Assembly: GCA_030248195.1 (NCBI GenBank)
Contig: JASAND010017950.1
Span: 62,001-126,000, forward strand
DNA length: 64,000 bases
Direction of reading: 5' to 3'
Origin: Trissonchulus latispiculum
Taxonomy: Eukaryota; Nematoda; Enoplea; Enoplida; Ironidae
Numbering within the stretch: position 1 is the first letter of the stretch; each line of letters starts with the position of its first letter. Below the pieces are notes generated by a model, which saw only the letters and a list, made by a program, of their open reading frames with translations, searched no databases and was not told the DNA's origin. Positions 32,575 through 43,350 of the stretch are shown here, in pieces. The translations under genes were made by a program, and so were the position numbers.

Positions 32575-34138
32575 CCGAAATATCGTTTACAAAAAATGCT
32601 AAATGTTAATGAATGTTATTTCGATATATGTAATTCCTTAACCAAGTATATAGGAACGTATTGTGAAAAATATAAAATTAATAAAGAGGAATTAAACCCG
32701 TGGAAATATTCAGTGCTGGAGTCGTGTAAAACAACGCTGAACAAAAAATTTTCTTTTTTAAAAATTAGAAAGCCTGCGTGTTCTAAAATTACGGATGAAA
32801 AATTATCTAATACGGCTAAAAATTATCTAAAGACTTTGCAACAAAAATTTGTAATTACGGTAATAGATAAAGCTGCCCAAAATTTTAGCTTCGTATGTAA
32901 AAAATTTTATATCCAGCAAATGTTGAAGGAAATAGGATATACTAGCCCTAAACCTCATTATGAGTTAAGCTCCCTTACCGTGGAAGACATAAAAAATGCA
33001 TTAAAACATGAATATGGTTTCAACGATAATCAATTAGTGGGTAGTACTCCTTTTCCAAGCATGCTTCCAAAATTTCATAAAAATCCCATTAAATTTAGAA
33101 TTATAATTGCTAGTAGTAAATCTTTTTTAAAAAATATTTCGGCAATAGTTGCGTTGCCTAAAATTGATTTATGAAAAAGTTCATAACTATTGTAAAGTTA
33201 TGGAACGAAATGGCAGGTATCGTATAAAATTTTTTTGGATAATTAAAAATTCGGGTGAAATTATCGAAGTTTTAAAAAATTTGAACAAATCTACCTATGC
33301 AAATTCGGTTTATACATATGATTTTACAGAAATGTATACGTCATTAGAACATAAAGTTATTATGGAAAATATGAAAGAACTGTTAGATAAATTTATGGGT
33401 AACAGCTATATAGCTGCTACACCAAAAACTGCCTTTTGGACAAATTCCATAAATAAAAATACAATTTCAAAAGATAAATTATTAAGCCATATTAATTGCA
33501 TTGTAAACAATACATACTTCTGCATTGGAAATTTACTTTTTCATCAAAAAATAGGCATTCCTATGGGTACTGATTGTGCACCTTTCTTAGTAAATCTAAT
33601 TCTTTTCAATTGTGAATTTAATTACATGAAAAAACTTCTTTATGCTAAGGACTGGAAATCAGCCAGTTTATTACTTTATATTTTTCGTTATATGGACGAT
33701 TTAACTGTGGTAAATGATAGAGGAAAATTAGAAATTGTTAAACCTGATGTATATCCTTTTTCCTAGTTGTTAGTACGTCAAAATGAAAATAGTTCTTCTG
33801 CGGAAGTATTAGATATTGATATTGAAATTAAAAATAAAAAATTTATTTTTAAACCTTACGATAAAACAGAAACTTTCAATTTTGATACTATAAAGTTTCC
33901 GCATATTCAAGGTAATTTATCAACTGAACGTGCTTATATAATTTTTAGAAATTAATTACAAAGATTATGGAAATTATCTGAAAATGTAACTTTTTGGAAT
34001 AATGCTGTTCATAGCTTGTCTAAAAAACTGCGTGTGCGAGGTTATTCTATAAATAAACTGAATAATCAAATTAGAATTTTTAGTCAAAAAATTGAAGATA
34101 AAAATCTATCTCATTTAATTCGAAAACTATCTTTATAA
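32575..34138 (+). pseudogene. Naiad reverse transcriptase, frameshift and two stops
   Basis: It begins GPKYRLQKMLNVNECYFDIC, in the +1 frame relative to the endonuclease part. Then come VIDKAAQNFSFVCKKFY and MLPKFHKNPIKFRIIIAS (fingers). After a second frameshift near 33150-33170 come motif A YDFTEMYTSLEH, GIPMGTDCAPFLVNL and the catalytic RYMDDLTVVND (YMDD at 33689-33700). Stops TAG at 33764-33766 and TAA at 33953-33955 interrupt the thumb/C-terminal part. That part otherwise continues (LDIDIEIKNKKFIFKPYDKT, FWNNAVHSLSKKLRVRGY) to TAA at 34136-34138. The catalytic aspartates are all present, so decay is recent to moderate. Confidence 0.88.
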
Positions 34139-34650
34139 AAAACAAAATTAATTGTATTATACAAAAATTTTTTAATTGTTTCTTGTATAGCCCTAACATC
34201 ACACATGGAATGTATATATCTGCCCAGTTTCCCCATGCCAGGTGCGCACCTGGTGAGGCTGGGCGATGAGACGCATGGGGCTATGAGCACTCATCTTTAA
34301 GATATATACTATACAATCCATGTATCACACTACTTAATTATTTGTTAAGATGCATATTCGTTGTTAATAATTGCACTAACATTTTTTGTTCTTTTTCCTA
34401 TTCACATGTTTTTCCTATTTTTATATATATTCTTAGCACAACTTGTTTTCTGTCTCTTGTATGTTTTTTATTCTATTATTATTTCATATTTAGGTTTCTT
34501 ATACATATTTCTTTTGATTCTGCTATTGTGGTTGGCAATTCTTAGTATGCCTGGCTCTACCGAAGGAAACTCTGACTCTAGCCTTCACTTTGAAACTACG
34601 GTTCTCCAAGGTTAGCCTTTGAGGCTTTCCTGTTTCTTTTGTTTTTTCTT
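34139..34650 (+). other. Naiad 3' region with crossed-stem RNA candidate
   Basis: An AT-rich 3' untranslated stretch holds one GC-rich block, 34221-34280. There TGCCCAG (34221) can pair with CTGGGCG (34259), CCCCATG (34231) with CATGGGG (34274), and CCAGGTGCGCACCTGG (34238-34253) forms a hairpin between. The first two stems cross, giving a pseudoknot with strand order P1-P2-P3-P1'-P2', the order found in HDV-like ribozymes. A further hairpin ATGAGCACTCAT follows. Function is inferred only. Confidence 0.45.
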
Positions 34651-35079
34651 TTTTGGTAGTATAGTCCTCTCAAAATCTTTTACTAGTTGTTTATGGATTA
34701 CTTACTTCCTACAGTGACACTTAAAAGACAAAGTTCAAAAAGGACAAATACTAATGTAACAAAGGAATTTCATACCTATTAATTAATAATCCATGAATAC
34801 AAAACCCAAAATTACGTGTATAAGGTGACCCCCCCCCGAGATCTCGGGGGGCTCAGCGTAACGTTGTTAAGCGTGTGTTTATATGCGTTTGAACTGAAAT
34901 GCATTTGATTGGCTAGTTAGTTACCGTAACTCTCATCAGTGCGTTTCAGTAGCAGAAGCTCAGTAGCGTTGAACTCAGAACCTAACCCTGAGACCTTATA
35001 CACGTGATTTTGAGATAAGGTAGGCGATTAGCCAATCAGATGCGTTTTAGTTCAAACGCATATAAACACATGGTTAACT
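34651..35079 (+). repeat. Right pseudo-LTR (429 bp) of the Naiad element
   Basis: It matches 30062-30489 except for one extra C. Unlike the left copy it runs on into a CAAGAG-family right end (CCGAGATTTCGGCCTTAATG to CATATACTCTTG at 35193), so on this side the foldback module is more nearly complete. Confidence 0.85.
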
Positions 35080-35193
35080 GTGCTAACCGCTACACCCCCC
35101 CCCCCCGAGATTTCGGCCTTAATGTGCCAAGCATCTATAAGCTAGAAAACACTAGGAAGGGTACGGTGTCGTACTCTTCCTATCATATACTCT
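35080..35193 (+). repeat. Right end of a CAAGAG-family foldback element
   Basis: It continues directly from the right pseudo-LTR: a poly-C run, GAGATTTCGGCCTTAATGTG, GGTGTCGTACTCTTCC, ending CATATACTCTTG. The reverse complement of this end starts the fragment at 11816. Confidence 0.65.
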
Positions 35194-36099
35194 TGCTAAA
35201 GGCAAACTGAGCCAGAAAATTGCAAAATAGTTATATTATGCATTACAGAGTCAATGAAAACGGTTTCAACCATTCTACCTTCCATAGTTTGATTGAATAA
35301 CATTCAGTCTTCGATTTGTTTTGTGAAAATTTCTTAGCTCAGATTTCAGTGTTGACTACAAATATCTGTGCTAGGCTGCCGGCCGGCCGCCGGCTGAACG
35401 GCCAGACACTTAGCCTGCTGCGTGGCCATTCTAAAACACTATTCAACGAACAACCAAAGGGCTTACAACCTGGCGAAAACAATGGAATTCTCTGACAAAG
35501 AGTCTCCTTATTGATGAAACCTTGAACAACTTTGAAAAATCGAATTGCTTTATATTTTGTCGATGGATTAGGTTTAGTTGGCACAATATAACCTGGGAAT
35601 ATCAGCTAGTTTTGATGAGCGGTTCGTAAGTATGGTCCAATGATTTGGCCATGTCGGCTGAATGGCAAGTTTTGATTCTCGACTTTTCTCCACTATAGCC
35701 GTATTATAATACCAAGTTTGCTCCTCAATATGTTCATAGAGCCCTCCTATGTGTAATGCAGAAGGCAGTCTCCTTGGCTGTCATGTAGTTTTCAAAATTT
35801 GTAGTTTGTGGTCACTGACTCCATCCGTCGGGGGCAGCGCGAAGTAAGTTTATTCGAGTTAGCTAGAAAGCTTATTGCTGCTAGGCCAGATGCGATTTTT
35901 TGATATATCATTTTAGGATCATAATAAACCTGCTGGCCAAGGCCCTACAAAGTTTGAAAAATCACTGATTTTGAGCCAACCTAGAGATTAAATCTGATGA
36001 GTAACACCACTAGGCAACTACTGACTATATCTCAATGCTCAAACTATAGCATAGGATCATTTCAAAACTGAAAACTATTTTCTATGCTTAGGGTGGCGG
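35194..36099. other. Unassigned DNA with a GGCCGG cluster
   Basis: A short GC palindrome cluster (CTGCCGGCCGGCCGCCGGCTG) lies at 35375-35400. Otherwise it is ordinary AT-rich DNA with no gene recognised. Confidence 0.45.
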
Positions 36100-38238
36100 T
36101 GTCACAGGGAAAATTTCCCCCGTGAAAACGTTCCCCCCGGCAAAATTTCCCTAGGGAATTCTTTCCCCCCGGAAAAATTTCCCAGGGGAAATATTTCCCC
36201 CGGAAAATTTTCACTAAAGCTTGTTGTAAATTTTTCTGCTGGATGTATTCATTGTTTTTACAACTTTACAGCTTTGTTTCGCGTTTTAATTTTATGCTTA
36301 GTAATTAATTTGATATTTTATTATTAGCTGTTCTTTCCCAATCTTTAGCAGTGCATATAAACTAGTTTAAAATCAATTTAATAAAAATTAATTTTAATCT
36401 ATTCAATCAGTGTATGCTGAGGTTTCAACTATCATTTTGAATCTTAGACCTTACTTCAGTAATTATTAGAAAGGTCGGATTAAACGGATTCAAATTAGTC
36501 TTTAAGGAAACAGCAGTTAATGGAACCGTGTTAAACTTAAATTTATCGTGTAAATTAATTATTTACTCGATAAAATCAAGAGTACAGAATAGATATGGGC
36601 AAACTCGTATAAAAATTGCGTAAGAAGTTTGTTTAAATATTTTTCATTTGGCATACGTTTAACCAAGAGTCTATAATACCAAGAGTGAGAAGCTTGGCCC
36701 TTCCTAATGGAAATGGCCTGCAAGATGCTCGGCACATTAAGGCCGAAATCTCGGGGGGGGTACCACTTACCATTGTTCAGGTGTTTATAGCACTGATTGA
36801 ACAGCATTGAAAAGCACTGATGAGGATCGCGGTAGCTGAGGCTTTTCAGTTCGACTGCATATAAACACACGCTCAACAACGCTAAGCGGGACACCCCCCC
36901 CCCCGAGATCTCGGGGAGGGGGGGGTCCGCTTATACACGTAAATTTGACATAAGGTAGGCGATTAGCCAATCAGATGCGTTTTAGTTCAAACGCATATAA
37001 ACACATGCTGAACAATGGTAAGTGGTACCCCCCCTCCGAGATTTCGGCCTTAATGTGCCGAGCATCTCGCAGGCCATTTCCATTAGGAAGGGCCAAGCTT
37101 CTCACTCTTGGTATTATAGACTCTTGGTTTAACAAATCAATAAATAGCTAAAACTACAATAACAATTTTCGTGTCGAAATATTGATTTTGCACTTTTACT
37201 GTATTTGTTTCATTAGTGTTTGCTTGGCTTTAGAATTTAGGTAAAATAAATTGTTATAAACAAACATATATAGATAAATCATAATTTTCTGTCTCGCGGT
37301 TTAGTCGATAGATTTGTTCAAGTTGTTCATATCGCTCTACATAATTTTGAATTGAAAGACTTCAGATTCATGTTCTACGTCCCAGAAAACCACTGTAATG
37401 TTTCAGCAAGACTTCTTCAGCAAGCAAGGCAAAACATTTTTTGGTTCCCAATTTTTGGTTTTTGGAAAACTAACAACTTAAAATATTTAGAATTTCACTA
37501 CCAAGCAATTAGATATGTGTTGGGAAGCATCCATAAAAAATTTGAGTTAAATTGTTCAAGTTTTGAGAAAGATAAAGCGTTGGGGGGGCCGGGAGATAGC
37601 TTACTTTACTATTTAGTAGGGAGATTGTTTACTTGATTCTAGAAGCCAAAAATTAGCTTGATTGTATCCATTAAAAACTCAAAATCTAAAGATTACATTT
37701 TATATAAAATTGGCCTGTAACACCAAGTATTGAATAAGCAATGATGGTTCAAGTTCGGTGTCTCCAAAAAGATTCACCACCTTAACTATTTTAGCTCGAT
37801 TGATTAAAATTTAATCCGCTAAGGTTCTGTTTCTTTATCGCGGATTAATTTTAATCTATTCTGTTTAAAGAAATAAGGACAGCATTTATTAATTTCCATT
37901 TCGCTGCTACTTATTCTTATTGCATTTGTACTTTGTTAATTTGCATATTTTCATTTTGCTTAGTTATTATTTAGTCATGTTGTTATTCTTGCGATGTTAA
38001 ATGCGTACAAATGAAATACTAAAATAATTAGATACTTAACATAAAAATACGGAGCAAAACTGCAAAGTTTAGGTAGTTAAAAATACCTACAATTAAAATA
38101 CATCCAGCAAACTAATTTTTGCTTAGGGAAATTTTTCCGGAGGAAAGAAACCACTAGTAAAATTTTTCCGTGGGGAAAATTTCCCTAAAAAAATTTCCGG
38201 GGGGAAAGTTTTCACGGGGGAAAATATTCCCTGTGACA
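36100..38238. mobile_element. TIR element with GGGGAAATTT subterminal repeats
   Basis: The left end TGTCACAGGGAAAATTTCCC and the right end, whose reverse complement is TGTCACAGGGAATATTTTCC, define the TIRs; GCGG flanks both sides (36096-36099, 38239-38242). The first and last about 110 bp are packed with CCCCCGG/AAATTTCCC motifs in opposite orientation, a pattern typical of transposase-binding sites. The interior is AT-rich and hosts the nested MITE at 36664-37126. The 94-residue frame at 37352-37636 has no recognisable domain. It is a non-autonomous DNA transposon of unknown superfamily. Confidence 0.75.
36664..37126. mobile_element. Complete CAAGAG-family foldback MITE, TTTAA target duplication
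   Basis: TTTAA lies on both sides (36659-36663 and 37127-37131). The termini CCAAGAGTCTATAATACCAA and complement extend into near-perfect arms of about 125 bp. The core has a poly-C/G palindrome around GAGATCTC (about 36893-36925) and the TTTATATGC/GCATATAAA partners shared with the Naiad-flanking repeat. TTAA-type targets are typical of piggyBac-related elements (family knowledge), but no transposase is present to confirm that. It is nested inside the element at 36100-38238. Confidence 0.85.
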
Positions 38239-39971
38239 GCGGTATCCTTTCGTGCAGTTCTTTTATGGTGATTTTTAAAACGCTATAACTTTTGGAATTT
38301 TGGTAGTTGGAAAGAGCTTTATACATCGTTTTAAAGCTTACAATCAGGACATTCACATGAGTTTACGAAACTAGCAAAATTAGCAAAAAGATAGCAAAAC
38401 GTTTCTGACAGAACGGCTAAATATAGACCCAACATATTTGAACACCGATTTCTCAAAACTGTGGAATCGGCCAAAAGTTCTTTTTATGCCATAATATGAA
38501 GGGCATATGGGCCGAGGTAACATTTTTTGGATTTGGCTCAGCAGGTCTTACCGGCCGAGAAAATCCGCCAAATGCACGGTAGCACGAAATTTCGCAACTT
38601 TGTATTCAGTTTTTTCGCAACTGGAGAAGTTTTTGCCCAAACTAAGAAAAAAGTCCCTCCGCAAAAGTGAGAATTTCCACTCTGCCAAAAATCTCCTGAG
38701 TCGGTCGAGTAGTTGAGAAAGTGATGTTCAAAACAAAATAATCGCAGTTTTGCCAAAATGGTTTTTTCGGCCAAGTCTTCAGCTTAAAGCAATAAAGTCC
38801 GGCTAATAGGAATTCATAAATAATATAGTATAAAATACATTATAAATATAAAAATATTCGTTTTTGTGGTTTCTTTTCAAAATTTACAGTTTGAGGAATA
38901 CAGCTAGGCTTCATTTACAGTGGAATCAATTACATCGATCTCCGTGATGAACATTATTATACAATACAATTATTATTATTATACAATACAATACATTATT
39001 GCTTCCAGTGTGATTTTCGAAATTTCAAAATCTCTTTAATTCTGGGAAACTTCACCGTTCACCCAACCGTTAAATCCCGTTGTTAGATAGGATTCGGATG
39101 TGCCTTTTATCCGCATTATATTTTTGCTAAATGTCTGGAAACCAAGCGCACCAGCGACGCAGACACGCAAAATAATGTCCAGGAAAAATTTAGAGAAATT
39201 TGATATTCTCGCAGCACAACTGAGAAGAAACTAAACTACCTGACCGAATCGTTCAGTTGCTGGGACTAGTTCTGGTTCTTCAGGTTTTCAGAATGTAAAA
39301 TCAAACTAACATAGTCTGGACGAAATGCCGACGGAATTATGTACATATCCCCCATTCACGTATCAAGCTCAAGACCTAGCTACTTGAATCACTGTCAAAC
39401 TGTATTTTACAAGTATTATTCAGAGGATAAAAGCATCGATTCGTTCGATGTCGACATGTGCACTTGTGTTGTTGACCGGCCGGGTGGAAAACGGCCAGCC
39501 GGCCGGCCGCACTTATATTTCAGCGGGTTATCAGAATTTTCTCAGTAAATAGATTCTATATCATGCTAATACGTTTTCATATCTCGATTTCTTGTTCTGG
39601 CACTTATGGGTCAGCCTGCCGGTCATTTTTAGCCTTTGATTTGTTAGCCTGCCGTTTTTAGCCGGTTGGGCCGTCAAACGGCCGGCCGGCCAGCCGTTTT
39701 CGGCCGGCCGGCCGGCCGTCTTCAGAAGGTTGACCTGGTGGCCGGCACAGTCCCGACTTTTATCCGAAAATCGGAAACCAAACATAGTAAATCTCTGCCT
39801 CCCGCCCCGACACACACAAAAAATTCAATGCTATTTTTTCTTCAAATTCGGTACAGTGGTTTGCATGGTCTGCCGATCCTGCATCGCCTTGTTGCCTATG
39901 GTTGACGGGAGGCTTTCGACCAAAATATAAACTGTCATTTTAAATCTGTTTAATAGTGATCGACACCGGGT
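38239..39971. other. Unassigned DNA with microsatellite and GGCCGG cluster
   Basis: A TTATTATTATACAATACA-type microsatellite lies at about 38956-39000. GC palindromes built of GGCCGGCC lie at 39470-39515 and 39665-39740. Short open frames over the cluster repeat Gly-Arg-Pro-Ala because of the palindromes. No gene is recognised. Confidence 0.45.
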
Positions 39972-40469
39972 ATCCGCCTTAGTGTTGTTTCAGTAGCCCA
40001 TTTTAGTTTCAGTTTCAGTTTCAGTTTCAGTCGGCAACCTAAACTACTTTCGGTTTCAGTTTCAGTTTCAGTCGGATACCAAAAATAATTTCAGTTTCAG
40101 TTTCAGTTTCAGTCGTCATCCCAAAATAATTTCAGTTTCAGTCGGCAAGGCAAAATAGTTTCAGTTTCAGTCCGAGTATTAAAATGGTTTCAGTTAAAGG
40201 AAATCATAGCAAAAAACTTAAAATTTCAGTTTCCAAATGTATCAGTTTCCAAATGTATGTATTTGGTATTTAAAATTGTTGAAGCGCAATCTTATTTTTA
40301 TATCCAAGCTTCTATATCAGCTATAAATAAAACTTCATCTCAAAATATTTTACTTGCAATTCCTTGGTTATACAATCATTTTCTTAGTAAAGTCAAATAA
40401 AATATAAGATCCGCTGTGAAATAATTGCTTGCTTTGCTGCATTGACTTTCTTTTTAATTAATTATCTAA

Positions 40470-40664
40470 AACAGCTTTGGTGATTTGCTTCAAAGTATAG
40501 CATCCCTCCAACATGTATATAATGGTTTTGAGGAAAATAATGGTTCATTGACTGAATGCTTTGCCTCTAAGGCCGTAGATTGTAGAGGTGCCACAGCCAC
40601 GTATGCTTTATTTGATAAGCTGACAGTAAATGATCTAAAAGTAATACTGCTATCTAATATATAA
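40470..40664 (+). CDS. Coding-like open stretch, unidentified
   Basis: A frame without ATG runs 64 codons to TAA at 40662-40664. It includes FGDLLQSIASLQHVYNGFEE and DCRGATATYALFDKLTVNDL. AAAACAG just before it could be a splice acceptor. The amino-acid composition looks protein-like, but no family is recognised. It lies inside the hAT-like element, 7 bp before the MULE target duplication, so it may be an exon remnant of that element. Confidence 0.3.
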   Translation, partial: NSFGDLLQSIASLQHVYNGFEENNGSLTECFASKAVDCRGATATYALFDKLTVNDLKVILLSNI

Positions 40665-40688
40665 TATGATGGCTAAAAGGTGTTTTCC

Positions 40689-40896
40689 CACTACACAAAC
40701 CGTCTCGTTAGACAAACCACTGGTGACGTTACACAAACTATAAGTACCGTTACACAAACCACGGGTCCCGTTACACAAACTATAAGTGCCGTTACACAAA
40801 CCACTGGTCCCGTTACACAAACTATAAGTGCCGTTACACAAACCATGGGTCCCGTTACACAAGCCGTAAGTGCAAATACACAAACCTTAACTATTT
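40689..40896 (+). repeat. Left subterminal array of the MULE, ten ~21-bp units
   Basis: Units share TTACACAAAC. Two spacer types alternate, one with TATAAGT(G/A)CCG and one with C(A/T)(C/G)GGTCCCG, giving a 42-bp higher-order period. Long regularly spaced subterminal repeats in DNA transposons are commonly transposase-binding sites (inference here). Confidence 0.85.
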
Positions 40897-41068
40897 TACT
40901 AATTTCTCCTTAAAGTTCAACAACGTCTTAGTCTAAATTTTAAATCAAACTAGGTAGATAGGTTACATTTGAACCGACCTTAACAATATACCATTTGATT
41001 CATTGTATTTAATGAACTGTCGCCACTTTGACCTAGACATAATATACAGCCTTACATTGAAATGAGGA

Positions 41069-41076
41069 TATAAATA
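41069..41076 (+). promoter_or_regulatory. TATA box of the MULE transposase gene
   Basis: TATAAATA lies 38 bp upstream of the ATG at 41114, in AT-rich DNA just inside the left repeat array. A start about 30 bp downstream would leave a very short leader. Confidence 0.5.
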
Positions 41077-41113
41077 GGTGTGACAAAGTACATTAGGTCA
41101 TTTTTATTTTGCA

Positions 41114-42971
41114 ATGGCTGAGTTTGCTGCTCCCGATATAAGAAAATCTATGCGAGGAAATGATGTACTGATATACAACAGTTTGTTACATCCTGGGCAC
41201 TGCTTTGAATTCTCAAAGTCTGCTACTAAAGCCGGCAAAACTTACTGGAATTGCATTGAGTGCCGAAAGCTGAAACAGCGGGACAACAACGATTTTGGCC
41301 CAATCCCAAGTGTTCGCATTTCGGCAGATGGCAGATTCGAAAATGACCCTGATCAGCCATCTAGTCCCCATTTTTGCCAACCTTTGACTAAAGTCAACGT
41401 CGAGATCAAGAAGGTAAGTGTAAACTTGTATTATTGTAAAAATAATCGGTAATGGGAGGGTGTAGCTATTTAATAAAGTGCAAGGCCATATGATTCATGT
41501 CAAAAGTCAATTTTGCAGCATTCTAATCTAAAATTGCTTTTCTTCGAGCCTTGGGGCTTCGAGTTTTAGGTTCTGGGGGTTCTTAACTTGTTTCGTAACT
41601 AGGGGACACCTAGTGTTGTAACATTAGCGAAAAATCCGGGCCGTATTGTTATGTTAAGTTTATCCTGACTGCTTCATTCTGTATTTTCAGAACTCCAACC
41701 ATATCAGATCGGAAGTGCAGAACAGCAGAAAACGCCCTCGGAACGCATACAACGAAGGACTCGCCCAAATCACCAACAACTACGGAGATGATTTTGCCCT
41801 TCGCGATGCCTTAGAGGACAATTTCCCTGCCTTTATGAGCCTGAAGTCATCACTTTATCGCAGCTACCACTCAAATTATCCCGTTATCCGCTCAATCAAC
41901 GAAATCCCAGAAGAATTGAAGATGACACTGGCGGGCAGAAATGCCACTAATCCTGAAGATCCTCGGTACCGCGAGGAATACTTGGTTTTCTCCCAGGAAA
42001 ATCCTCCATTCCTGGTTTTTTGCTGCCCTGCCGATTTATCCGCCCTCCATGCTAGTTCCCTTTGGATATGTGATGGTACTTTCGACGTTACCCCTAAAGA
42101 CATTAACTTTTCTCAGGTTTATCAAATTCTGGCTCACTCGGAAGAGTCCACCCTTCCTGCCGTCATTGCCCTGCTTCCTAACCGTCTTCAAACAACCTAC
42201 CAACAGCTATTCGAGATTGTTCGTGGACTTCTTTTGCAACGATTTGGTAATGTGGGAAATTTGAATTCAATGAATTTTGACTTTGAAAAGGCTGCGATTG
42301 GTGCTGCCACTGCTATTTTCCCTGATATTGTAATTCGTGGATGTGTATTTCATTTTGCTCAAGCTGTTCATCGGCAGGTTCAATTCAAAGGACTCACTCT
42401 TCCTTATGAGCAAAGGCAGCCTTACGATGGTCCCCAGTTTGCCGGAATAAAGCAATGGGTTCGCCGGCTCATTGCTTTGTCGCTTTTGCGGCCGGATTTA
42501 ATTCGGCCTGCATGGGACAGATTTTTGAAAACCCCGCCTATTACGAATGATGCTGCTACTAACGAGAAATTATTAGATTTCGGCAATTATTTTGAGCACG
42601 AATGGCTTATCAACGATCAGAAAATTCAGCTGTTTAATCACTGGGAAAACCAAGGACCTAGAACCACTAACCATGCTGAAGGCCACAATTTTGGGCTGCG
42701 AACCCGATTCAATCAGTCCCACCCAAAGCTGTCCATCTTCCTTGTAGTTTTGCAGGAATATCATAATTCGCTGCAAGTCCGTCGTCGCCAGCCTGCAGGG
42801 GAAAATCCACGATTAGCCCAGTACGTTCAGAATGATCAAAGAATCAGTGAAGCTAAAAACTTGTTTCGTGAAAGATTCAGTAATTTAAATGTTCAGGATG
42901 TAGATTATGCTTATAATGTTGATTTAGAAATCTTGCAATTTTTAGACTATGTTCAACACTTGCTAGGTTGA
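41114..42971 (+). CDS. MULE transposase with FLYWCH-like zinc finger, two exons, 526 aa
   Basis: Exon 1 is 41114-41413 (100 codons) and exon 2 is 41691-42971 (426 codons). The junction is phase 0 with donor AAG/GTAAGT and acceptor TATTTTCAG. Residues about 28-92 hold a FLYWCH-like zinc finger (YWNCIEC ... SSPHFC), likely for DNA binding. The MULE catalytic core follows: D228 in WICDGTFDV, D297 in FDFEKAAIGA, the C318/H321 pair in GCVFHF and E430 in NHAEGHNFGL. All DDE residues and the CxxH are present and the spliced frame has no stop, so the enzyme may be active. It would excise and reinsert DNA bearing the flanking TTACACAAAC arrays. A TTG microsatellite directly follows the stop. Confidence 0.92.
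41414..41690 (+). other. Intron of the MULE transposase gene
   Basis: 277 bp, from GTAAGTGTAAAC to CTGTATTTTCAG. It contains GGTTCTGGGGGTTCTTAAC near 41570, which resembles the G-rich tandem unit at 1-190. Confidence 0.85.
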
Positions 42972-42992
42972 GATAGTTGTTGTTTTTGCTGC

Positions 42993-43024
<32 letters not shown>

Positions 43025-43144
43025 TGTTGTTGTTATTGTTGTTGCTGCTGTTTTGAATGCCGATTTGATTGACTGAAGATGCTAAGCCTTCATTTTACCA
43101 TAGGAAAATAGGCCTGCTACTGAGTTTCTTTCTTTCTGCATACA

Positions 43145-43350
43145 GTTTATGTAGCAGGAATCATGGTTTGTGTAACGGGAATCATGGTTTGTCTAACGGG
43201 AAAGATGGTTTGTGTAACGGGAAAGATGGTTTGTGTAACGGGAAAGATGGTTTGTGTAACGGGAAAGATGGTTTGTGTAACGGGAAAGACGGTTTGTGTA
43301 ACGGCACTAAAGTTTGTGTAGCGGGACCTCTGGGTTTGTGTAACGGCACC
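43145..43350 (-). repeat. Right subterminal array of the MULE, ten ~21-bp units
   Basis: Units of GTTTGTGTAACGGGAAAGATG with little variation, in opposite orientation to the left array. The units here are more homogeneous than at the left end and lack its 42-bp alternation. Confidence 0.85.

Larger units (their letters stand above)
30062..35079 (+). mobile_element. Naiad-type Penelope-like element, inactivated
   Basis: The element comprises 428-bp direct repeats, an N-terminal GIY-YIG endonuclease, a CxC linker and a telomerase-like RT, in that order. Canonical Penelope elements have the endonuclease after the RT. The permuted order with a CxC linker and CCHH residues is the published signature of the Naiad clade. 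The coding region is broken by three stops and two frameshifts. The end repeats are pseudo-LTRs typical of Penelope-like elements. No target duplication was found. Confidence 0.88.

Noticed and set aside
31743..33955. Selenocysteine recoding of the in-frame stops, as reported for some Naiads
   Set aside because: The three in-frame stops are TAA, TAG and TAA, not TGA, and two true frameshifts are also present. Plain decay explains them.
36805..36840. Hammerhead-like CTGATGAG in the foldback family and, antisense, in the Naiad repeats
   Set aside because: The required GAAA and cleavage-site segments are not at the right places; only the CTGATGAG box and a small hairpin are present.
37352..37636. 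94-codon frame inside the 36100-38238 element as its transposase
   Set aside because: It has no DDE motif or DNA-binding domain, and it is too short; probably chance.
43145..43350. CRISPR-like regularly spaced repeats
   Set aside because: The units are direct 21-bp tandem copies with no unique spacers, they pair with an inverted array at the other end of a MULE, and the genome is eukaryotic.
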